Source of the DNA: an uncultured Phascolarctobacterium sp.
GTDB taxonomy: Bacteria; Bacillota; Negativicutes; Acidaminococcales; Acidaminococcaceae
Direction: 5' to 3'
NCBI GenBank assembly: GCA_900552855.1
Contig: USBG01000018.1
Coordinates: 1 to 20,529 of the forward strand
DNA length: 20,529 nt
Shown here: piece after piece, positions 15,512 to 20,529 of the stretch
How the letters are laid out: each line of letters starts with the position of its first letter
Position numbering within the stretch: position 1 is the first letter of the stretch
Notes under the pieces: generated by a model
Database searches by the model: none
Seen by the model: only the letters and a program-made list of their open reading frames with translations
Told to the model about the DNA's origin: nothing
Position numbers and translations under genes: made by a program

Positions 15512-15946
15512 ATGAACGTAAAAGCTGAAAAATTTAGCAAATATTTAGTGGAGAAAGAAATTACCTGCTTCCAAGCACAAGAAATTACTGAAGCTGAAAT
15601 GCATCCCGTTGCCTTCCGTTCCTTTATGGAGGTTAATGGCCAAAATCTTCCTACCATGCTGGTTATTGATGATAGCATCTATGTAATGCTGCAGGTTCGT
15701 GTAGCTGGTGCTGTTGTAAAAGAAAATAATAAGGCTGCTGTTTTGGAGCGCCTGAATAAACTGAACGAAAGCTTTAAGGTGTTCAAATACTACGTAAACG
15801 AAGGCGGCGACATTGTAATTGAAAGCTGCATGCCTGCTGGCGATGCTGAATTTGCTCCTGAGCTGGTTCACGCTGTAATCGACGTGGTGCTGCGTCATTT
15901 GAATGAAGAGTATTCCAACCTGATGAAAATTGTTTGGGCAAACTAA
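15512..15946 (+). CDS. Small acidic YbjN-domain-like protein
   Basis: The 144-aa soluble protein has no signal peptide or membrane segment. Its pattern (VKAEKFSKYLVEKEITCFQA, then VNGQNLPTMLVIDDSIYVML, and a helical C-terminus ending MKIVWAN) resembles the YbjN / type III secretion chaperone-like fold, whose members are poorly characterised and may act as chaperones or in stress responses. I do not recognise a more specific function. ATG 15512 is supported by GAGGA 8 bases upstream; the in-frame ATG 15503 overlaps that site. It has its own promoter and terminator, so it is a single-gene unit between two redox-protein genes. Confidence 0.7.
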   Translation: MNVKAEKFSKYLVEKEITCFQAQEITEAEMHPVAFRSFMEVNGQNLPTMLVIDDSIYVMLQVRVAGAVVKENNKAAVLERLNKLNESFKVFKYYVNEGGDIVIESCMPAGDAEFAPELVHAVIDVVLRHLNEEYSNLMKIVWAN

Positions 15947-15956
15947 GCTAAAACTT

Positions 15957-15985
15957 ATGGGCTGCGTAATGCAGCCCATTTTTTG
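15957..15985 (+). terminator. Rho-independent terminator
   Basis: A perfect 9-bp stem, ATGGGCTGC (15957-15965) and GCAGCCCAT (15971-15979), with a 5-nt loop, is followed by TTTTTTG. The next gene starts only 19 bp later, so some readthrough or an unseen promoter must serve it. Confidence 0.9.
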
Positions 15986-16003
15986 TCTGAGAGGAGAATG
16001 AGA

Positions 16004-16771
16004 ATGCAAATCAAAAAAGCCACTGCTTTATATTTTAGCCCTACCTATGGTACCAAAAAGGCAGTAAGTACTTTCGTTAAATATCTTGTTGATGTAGAAA
16101 CAACCTTGATTGATAATACCTTGCCGGAGCAGCGTGAAAAGCTGTATGAATTTGGCAGTGATGAACTGGTTATTGTTGCTAACCCTGTTTATGCTGGTCA
16201 GATGCCTCAGGTTCAGGGACTGTGGCGCAACTTGCGTGGCAACCAGACTCCGTGCGTTATTTTGGCTGCCTATGGTAATCGTCATTATGATGATACTTTG
16301 GCGCAGATGCAGCAAATTTTAGAGGCTAGAGGATTTATTGTTATTGGTGCTGCTGCACCTGTTATTCCTCACATTTTTTCTCCTGTTTTGGGAGCAAATC
16401 GTCCTGATGATAAGGACGAGGCCGAGATGCATATTTTTGCAGCCGAGGTTATGCGCAAGCTGGTGTGGGATGAGCTAGATAAAGTAGATGTACCTGGTGA
16501 TTCCAATCCTGAAATAAAGAAACCTATAGCAGTGCCTAAAACATATAATGAAGAGCAGTGTACTATGTGTGGTCGTTGCTCTGAGCTGTGCCCTGTTGGT
16601 GCTATTGATGGTATGACTATGGAGGTTAAGCAAGAGGTGTGCATTAGCTGTATGCGTTGTGTAAAAATTTGTCCCACCAATGCCCGCAGCTTTATGGCAG
16701 AGCCTTTACGTAAGCGTTTAGAAGAAAATTTTAGCGAGCCTAGGGATTTTGACTGGTTTGTTGAAGAGTGA
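16004..16771 (+). CDS. EFR1-type flavodoxin-ferredoxin fusion protein
   Basis: The 255-aa protein has an N-terminal flavodoxin-like domain (about 1-165; ALYFSPTYGTKKAV resembles the FMN phosphate loop, and VANPVYAGQMP and LAAYGNRHYDDTL follow) fused to a bacterial 2[4Fe-4S] ferredoxin domain. The clusters use C186-C189-C192-C196P and C213-C216-C219-C223P, all eight cysteines present. Such EFR1-family proteins are common in anaerobes and are presumed electron carriers; no specific partner is established. ATG 16004 is chosen because GGAG ends 7 bases before it, while ATG 15998 is too close. Its position two genes after the flavodiiron protein suggests a role in low-potential electron supply, which is inference. 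Confidence 0.88.
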   Translation: MQIKKATALYFSPTYGTKKAVSTFVKYLVDVETTLIDNTLPEQREKLYEFGSDELVIVANPVYAGQMPQVQGLWRNLRGNQTPCVILAAYGNRHYDDTLAQMQQILEARGFIVIGAAAPVIPHIFSPVLGANRPDDKDEAEMHIFAAEVMRKLVWDELDKVDVPGDSNPEIKKPIAVPKTYNEEQCTMCGRCSELCPVGAIDGMTMEVKQEVCISCMRCVKICPTNARSFMAEPLRKRLEENFSEPRDFDWFVEE

Positions 16772-16781
16772 TAATTTTCTG

Positions 16782-16817
16782 GATAGGCGAAGATTGTTCT
16801 TCGTCTATCTTTTTTTG
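16782..16817 (+). terminator. Rho-independent terminator
   Basis: GATAGGCGAAGA (16782-16793) pairs over 12 bp, with one G-U, with TCTTCGTCTATC (16798-16809). The loop is 4 nt and a run of Ts follows. Confidence 0.93.
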
Positions 16818-17104
16818 TTCGGAAATAGACTTGAGCAAGGTGCATTTAATCACACTTTTTCGGGAAAATGTGTGGTAAAGCCTTCGAGCGTTGTTTAGAT
16901 TCCGCTCTCTATGTGGGATGTGTGCCTAGGGGGCAGCTGCTTTTCTGTTTACAAAAGGTTTTAAAATTGCTGATAGTGAATAATAGTAGGGTTATGTACA
17001 CTAAATATTCTGAAAATATCCATTATATAAAAGCACATATCTATATAATTGTAAAGTTGTAAGTATAATTACATGAAATATATTGTAAAATGTAAAGTTA
17101 ATCA
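16818..17104. other. Unassigned intergenic DNA before the leuA promoter
   Basis: About 290 bp have no recognisable gene. The only notable structure is a hairpin at 16851-16874 (CACACTTTTT facing AAAATGTGTG across CGGG, 9 pairs with one T-T mismatch), followed by a somewhat GC-richer 80 bp containing GGCAGCTGC, and then very AT-rich sequence. An open frame of 64 codons at 16868-17062 has no ribosome binding site and no recognisable protein features, so it is not called. Confidence 0.6.
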
Positions 17105-17133
17105 TTGACAATAGCGGTCAAGGTGCGTATAAT
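17105..17133 (+). promoter_or_regulatory. Consensus promoter of leuA
   Basis: TTGACA (17105-17110), a 17-bp spacer and TATAAT (17128-17133) are a perfect vegetative promoter. The -35 box lies inside the inverted repeat TTGAC-AATAGCG-GTCAA (17105-17121), which could be an operator. Transcription should start near 17140. Confidence 0.9.
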
Positions 17134-17139
17134 AAGGAG

Positions 17140-17410
17140 CATAAACTTAAAAACTTCACCTTAAATGCTTAGATAGGAAGAAGACCCTTGGCTAAGGCTA
17201 TAGAGAGCTGTCGGTTGGTGCAAGGCAGTGCAATGCCAGAGGTGTATACTGGTCCTGGAGCAGCCATCCTGATATGTAGGGATGGACGTGCGGTCACGTT
17301 ATAGACAAGGCCTTGTTGGAGGCTAAAGGGTCCTGTGTAAGCTGGACTGAAATAGGGTGGTACAGCGTGGAATATTCTTCGCCCCTAATATATTAAGGGG
17401 CGATTTTTTA
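17140..17410 (+). ncRNA. Leucine T-box leader controlling leuA
   Basis: T-boxes sense uncharged tRNA and let transcription continue into amino-acid genes. The diagnostic T-box sequence AGGGTGGTACAGCG lies at 17354-17367. Its TGGT can pair with an ACCA tRNA end. Stem I landmarks are AGAGAG (17202-17207), the apical GGTTGGTGCAAGG and the base pair GGCT (17190-17193) with AGCC (17262-17265). The most likely specifier is CTG (Leu) at 17249-17251, before GTCCTGGAGC. An additional hairpin ACGTG-CGGT-CACGT follows. The switch ends in a terminator: TCGCCCCT (17379-17386) pairs with AGGGGCGA (17396-17403), then TTTTTT. Leucine specificity fits the gene it controls. Confidence 0.94.
17379..17410 (+). 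terminator. Regulated (T-box) terminator before leuA
   Basis: An 8-bp GC-rich stem with a 9-nt loop and six or more Ts forms the OFF state. The T-box sequence just upstream forms the competing antiterminator when uncharged tRNA-Leu binds. Confidence 0.88.
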
Positions 17411-17435
17411 TGCCCCAATTTTGGAGGTATTTAGA

Positions 17436-19115
17436 ATGAAGCAAGAAAAAATGTATGTTCCATTTAGCAGAGTTAGTCTGCCTGACCGTCAATGGCCAGA
17501 GAAAGTTATTGATAAGGCACCTGTTTGGTGCAGCGTTGACCTGCGTGATGGTAACCAAGCGTTGATTACTCCTATGGGTATTTCTGAAAAGCTGAGGTTC
17601 TTTCATACTTTGGTGGATTGTGGCTTTAAGGAGATTGAGGTTGGCTTTCCTTCTGCATCAGAAACAGAGTATGAAATTTTGCGTACCTTGATTGAGGGCA
17701 ACCATATTCCTGACGATGTGACGGTGCAGGTTTTGGTACAGGCTCGTGAAGAGCTGATTCGTAAAACCTTTGAAGCTGTTCGTGGCGCAAAGAACGTTAT
17801 TATCCATTTTTATAATTCCACCTCTACTTTGCAGCGTAAGGTTGTTTTTGGCAAGGATATGGATGGTATTATTGATATTGCCGTGCAGGGCGCACGTCTT
17901 ATTCGTCAGCTGACAGAGGAAGAGGTTGCACGCAGTGGTATGAACATTCGCTATGAATATTCTCCTGAAAGCTTTACCGGTACGGAGATTGACTTTTCTA
18001 TTGCTATCTGTGAGGCGGTAATGGCGGAGCTGGGAGCGACTAAGGAATGTCCTGTCATTATTAATCTGCCTTCTACTGTAGAAATGTGTACGCCTAATAC
18101 CTATGCCGACCAGATTGAATATTTTTGCCGCAATATGAAAAATCGTGAGGCTGCTATTATTAGCCTTCATCCACATAATGACCGTGGTACAGGCATTGCC
18201 TCTGCGGAGCTTGGTCTGATGGCAGGCGCTGACCGTATTGAGGGTACTCTTTTTGGTAATGGTGAGCGTACAGGTAATCTGGATATTGTAACCGTGGCAC
18301 TGAATATGTTTACGCAGGGCGTAGAGCCTGGGCTTGATTTTTCTAATATCCTGGAAATTAAAAAGGTTTATGAGGAATGCACTAAAATGCATGTGCCTGA
18401 GCGTCAGCCTTATGCAGGTCAGCTGGCCTTTACGGCCTTTAGTGGCTCTCATCAGGATGCAATCCGCAAGGGCTATGAATATATGAAAAATAGTGGTACA
18501 GAATATTGGGAGGTTCCATATCTGCCTATTAATCCTGCTGATTTACATCGTGAATATGAGCCCGTTATCCGTATTAATAGTCAAAGCGGCAAGGGTGGTG
18601 CAGCCTTTGTTCTGCAGCAGGCTATGGGCTATAACCTGCCTAAGGAAATGCATCCTGAGTTTGGCAATATTATTAAGGCTGCAGCAGATAATTTGGGTGA
18701 TGAACTGAGCAGTGAGCAGATTGTGGGTATTTTTCATAAGGAATATATTGACAGAGTGGGCAAATACAGCTTGCTTCGTCATCGTTTTACCGAAATTAAT
18801 GAGGCTGATGGCAGCATACACAGTCGTTTTGAAGGTGCAATAGTTGTAGATGGAGCTGAGCGTTCTATTGCAGGTGTTGGTAATGGTCCTATTGATTCCT
18901 TCTTCCAGGCACTTGCTCATGTTGGTATCAGGGGGTATGAATTTGTCAATTATCATGAGCATGCTGTTTCACGTGGCTCTGATGCACTTGGCATTTGTTA
19001 TATAGAGCTGAAGCGTTCTGATGGTCGTCATATATTCGGAGCTGGTATCCATGCCAACATTAATGTTGCGGCTCTTTTAGGTATTATTTGTGCCATTAAT
19101 CGTGCTGAAAAATAA
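17436..19115 (+). CDS. leuA: 2-isopropylmalate synthase
   Basis: The 559-aa enzyme condenses acetyl-CoA with 2-oxoisovalerate, the first committed step of leucine synthesis. The catalytic TIM barrel has DLRDGNQ (35-41; the metal ligand Asp and the catalytic Arg), HPHNDRG (245-251; metal-ligand histidines) and GNGERTGN (274-281). The C-terminal domain, from about residue 430, is the LeuA dimerisation/allosteric domain (VDGAERSIAGVGNGPIDSFF) expected to bind leucine for feedback. Length and sequence resemble the longer (yeast/actinobacterial) LeuA subtype, not the roughly 510-aa E. coli type. GGAGGT lies 7 bases before ATG 17436. It is a single-gene unit under T-box control, with no leuBCD beside it in this window. 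Confidence 0.95.
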   Translation: MKQEKMYVPFSRVSLPDRQWPEKVIDKAPVWCSVDLRDGNQALITPMGISEKLRFFHTLVDCGFKEIEVGFPSASETEYEILRTLIEGNHIPDDVTVQVLVQAREELIRKTFEAVRGAKNVIIHFYNSTSTLQRKVVFGKDMDGIIDIAVQGARLIRQLTEEEVARSGMNIRYEYSPESFTGTEIDFSIAICEAVMAELGATKECPVIINLPSTVEMCTPNTYADQIEYFCRNMKNREAAIISLHPHNDRGTGIASAELGLMAGADRIEGTLFGNGERTGNLDIVTVALNMFTQGVEPGLDFSNILEIKKVYEECTKMHVPERQPYAGQLAFTAFSGSHQDAIRKGYEYMKNSGTEYWEVPYLPINPADLHREYEPVIRINSQSGKGGAAFVLQQAMGYNLPKEMHPEFGNIIKAAADNLGDELSSEQIVGIFHKEYIDRVGKYSLLRHRFTEINEADGSIHSRFEGAIVVDGAERSIAGVGNGPIDSFFQALAHVGIRGYEFVNYHEHAVSRGSDALGICYIELKRSDGRHIFGAGIHANINVAALLGIICAINRAEK

Positions 19116-19129
19116 AAAATTTGTTCCAC

Positions 19130-19163
19130 AAAAGGTCAATACGAATATATTGGCCTTTTTAGT
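19130..19163 (+). terminator. Rho-independent terminator of leuA
   Basis: AAAAGGTCAATA (19130-19141) and TATTGGCCTTTT (19148-19159) form a 12-bp stem with one G-U and a 6-nt loop, followed by Ts. Confidence 0.88.
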
Positions 19164-19237
19164 GTTTTATTAGAGGATATTTAAGGAAAAATTCCGAACG
19201 ATTTAAACTAAAAACGTTAAAAAGTTCACGATTTTAT

Positions 19238-19266
19238 TTGACACTTAGGCTGTAGATTGGTAAAAT
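19238..19266 (+). promoter_or_regulatory. Promoter of the purE-purF operon
   Basis: TTGACA (19238-19243), a 17-bp spacer and TAAAAT (19261-19266) give a near-consensus vegetative promoter. Transcription would start near 19273 and leave a leader of about 140 nt. Confidence 0.85.
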
Positions 19267-19272
19267 TAAGAT

Positions 19273-19400
19273 GTATACGATAGTGTATGTATTGCCCAAG
19301 AAGGTTAGCTCCCTATATTTTGTAGTGATGATTTTACTTGGGTTTTGTTATTTTGAGATAACTAGGGAGTGTTCTTACCCAAAAGAATTAGTGGAAATGG
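19273..19400 (+). promoter_or_regulatory. Structured leader of purE, possible unclassified riboswitch
   Basis: Two interleaved helices are possible: CCCAAG (19295-19300) with CTTGGG (19337-19342), and CTCCCTA (19309-19315) with TAGGGAG (19363-19369). The order 1-2-1'-2' is that of a pseudoknot. TTGGGT (19339-19344) can alternatively pair with ACCCAA (19377-19382), which would break the first helix. I do not recognise the core of the purine, ZTP, PRPP or THF riboswitches. The fold and any ligand are inference. Confidence 0.4.
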
Positions 19401-19413
19401 AGGCTGATTGTTA

Positions 19414-19911
19414 ATGAAGGTTGCTATTATCATGGGCAGTAATTCTGACTGGCCTATTTTAGAGCCGGCTGAAAAAACTCTGAAGGAATTTGGTATTGAG
19501 GTAGAGGTTGTTGTAGCTTCTGCTCACCGTACTCCTGATGTTGTTCATGAATTTGCTGCTGGTGCTCGTGAGCGCGGTGTAGAGGTAATTATTGCTGCTG
19601 CTGGCGCTGCTGCACATCTTGGTGGTGTTATTGCTGCTTATACCACCGTACCTGTTATTGGTATTCCTATCAATGCTACCCCGCTGAATGGTATGGATGC
19701 TCTGCTGAGCTTTGTACAAATGCCTTCTGGTATTCCTGTTGCTACCATGGCAATCAACGGTGCTAAAAATGCTGCCCTGTTTGCAGTACAAATTTTAGCT
19801 ACCAAATATCCTGAATTAGTAGAAAAACTGGCTGATAACCGTAAACAAATGCAAGAAGAGGTTAAGGCCAAAGGCGAAAAATTAGCTAAATTACGCGCTG
19901 AAAACAATTAA
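19414..19911 (+). CDS. purE: N5-carboxyaminoimidazole ribonucleotide mutase
   Basis: The 165-aa class I PurE converts N5-CAIR to CAIR in purine synthesis. The motif MGSNSDWP (7-14) binds the nucleotide phosphate, and SAHRTP (36-41) contains the catalytic His38. The region [20 protein letters not shown] and [15 protein letters not shown] is standard. Length is normal. ATG 19414 gives the usual [12 protein letters not shown] start and has GGAGG 10 bases upstream; the in-frame TTG 19408 would sit too close to that site. Codon choice becomes more biased (AAA, GAA, ACC) toward the 3' end. It is 24 bp before purF and clearly co-transcribed with it. Confidence 0.97.
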   Translation: MKVAIIMGSNSDWPILEPAEKTLKEFGIEVEVVVASAHRTPDVVHEFAAGARERGVEVIIAAAGAAAHLGGVIAAYTTVPVIGIPINATPLNGMDALLSFVQMPSGIPVATMAINGAKNAALFAVQILATKYPELVEKLADNRKQMQEEVKAKGEKLAKLRAENN

Positions 19912-19935
19912 TTTAATATGGTAAGGAGTGTTATT

Positions 19936-20529
19936 ATGGAAGATATTATGCAAGATGATAAGCTGCATGAGGAGTGCGGTGTATTTGGTATCTACAGTCA
20001 TGTTGATGATGTAGCTTTGAATACCTATTGGGGTTTATTTGCTCTGCAGCATCGCGGTCAGGAAAGTGCTGGTATGGTTGTTTCTGACGGTAAGAATATG
20101 CAGATTAAAAAAGACATGGGTCTCGTGAACGAGGTGTTCAGAGACGGCGTTGCGGGTCTTGAGGGTCATCTGGCAATCGGCCACGTGCGTTATTCCACCA
20201 CCGGCTCCGGCATGGCATTCAATGTTCAGCCCTTAAAGGTATACTTTGATGGCGGCAATCTGGCTGTGTGCCATAATGGCAGCCTGACCAATGCTGGTCA
20301 GCTTCGTCAAAAAATGGCAAGAGAAGGTGCTGTATTTACTACCACCGTTGATACTGAAGTTGTTTTATCTATGATTGCGTCTAGTGCACGTAAAACCATT
20401 GAAGAGCGTGTTGCTGAGGCAGTTAGACAAGTAAAGGGCGCTTATGCAATGCTCTTTATGACTGACGAAAAGATTATCGCAGTTCGCGATCCCTATGGCT
20501 TCCGTCCTCTGTGCATTGGCAAGATGGAA
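19936..20529 (+). CDS. purF: Amidophosphoribosyltransferase, N-terminal part (runs off window)
   Basis: The enzyme makes 5-phosphoribosylamine from PRPP and glutamine, the first committed step of purine synthesis. The 198 codons present cover the class II glutamine amidotransferase domain: a 13-residue propeptide, then catalytic Cys14 (HEECGVFGIY), QHRGQESAGM, GHVRYSTTG and CHNGSLTN. The propeptide suggests processing to expose the cysteine, as in the B. subtilis enzyme. The phosphoribosyltransferase domain lies beyond the window. AAGGAG lies 7 bases before the ATG. It follows purE by 24 bp in a purine operon. Confidence 0.96.
   Translation, partial: MEDIMQDDKLHEECGVFGIYSHVDDVALNTYWGLFALQHRGQESAGMVVSDGKNMQIKKDMGLVNEVFRDGVAGLEGHLAIGHVRYSTTGSGMAFNVQPLKVYFDGGNLAVCHNGSLTNAGQLRQKMAREGAVFTTTVDTEVVLSMIASSARKTIEERVAEAVRQVKGAYAMLFMTDEKIIAVRDPYGFRPLCIGKME

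Noticed and set aside
16868..17062. 64-codon open frame in the leuA upstream region
   Set aside because: No ribosome binding site, no recognisable motif, AT-rich tail translating to hydrophobic low-complexity sequence; likely chance.
19273..19400. Guanine/adenine riboswitch in the purE leader
   Set aside because: The conserved core segments and the two kissing-loop arms of the purine aptamer are not present.

Overview
The window reads as a stretch of chromosome from a diderm (two-membrane) member of the Firmicutes, most likely Negativicutes (a Phascolarctobacterium/Acidaminococcus-like organism). This is inferred, not proven. A TonB-dependent outer-membrane receptor implies an outer membrane. 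The leucine T-box, the Prp protease with an N-terminally extended L27, the rng-rplU-prp-rpmA order and the short-spaced AGGAGG ribosome binding sites are Firmicutes traits. Base composition is moderately AT-rich. All genes lie on the + strand.

Layout. 1-2193: 3' part of a TonB-dependent receptor gene, closed by a strong terminator. 2240-2412: a control region with an 18-bp palindrome over a probable -35 box and, downstream of the predicted transcription start, three perfect DnaA boxes. 2413-7318: a tightly overlapping five-gene ABC importer operon of the nickel/peptide (NikABCDE/Opp) class. With the receptor it suggests uptake of a metal, metal chelate or peptide across both membranes. 7413-7572: five tandem 32-bp repeats directly before an AAA ATPase/DUF4143 gene with a PD-(D/E)XK-like C-terminus, followed by a small ArsC/Spx-family thioredoxin-fold gene.

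9605-12159: RNase E/G, then a strong promoter, an L21-type leader, and rplU, prp, rpmA. Prp is predicted to cleave the N-terminal extension of the L27 made by the next gene. A long imperfect inverted repeat and a terminator follow rpmA. 12407-16768: a SbmA/BacA-YddA-like ABC transporter, a flavodiiron protein (O2/NO detoxification), a YbjN-like small protein, and a flavodoxin-ferredoxin (EFR1-type) protein. Each of the first three has an ACTAGT motif about 40-60 bp before its start.

16772-17435 is the only stretch longer than 300 bases without a gene. It holds a terminator, about 290 bp of unexplained AT-rich DNA, a consensus promoter and a leucine T-box. The T-box controls 2-isopropylmalate synthase (leuA). 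A second consensus promoter and a structured, unclassified leader with interleaved and mutually exclusive pairings precede purE and the start of purF, which runs off the window.

The most unusual items are the DnaA-box cluster in the nik-like operon leader, the 5 x 32-bp array before the AAA/DUF4143 gene, the purE leader fold and the post-rpmA inverted-repeat element. No insertion sequence, prophage, tRNA, rRNA or CRISPR array was seen.
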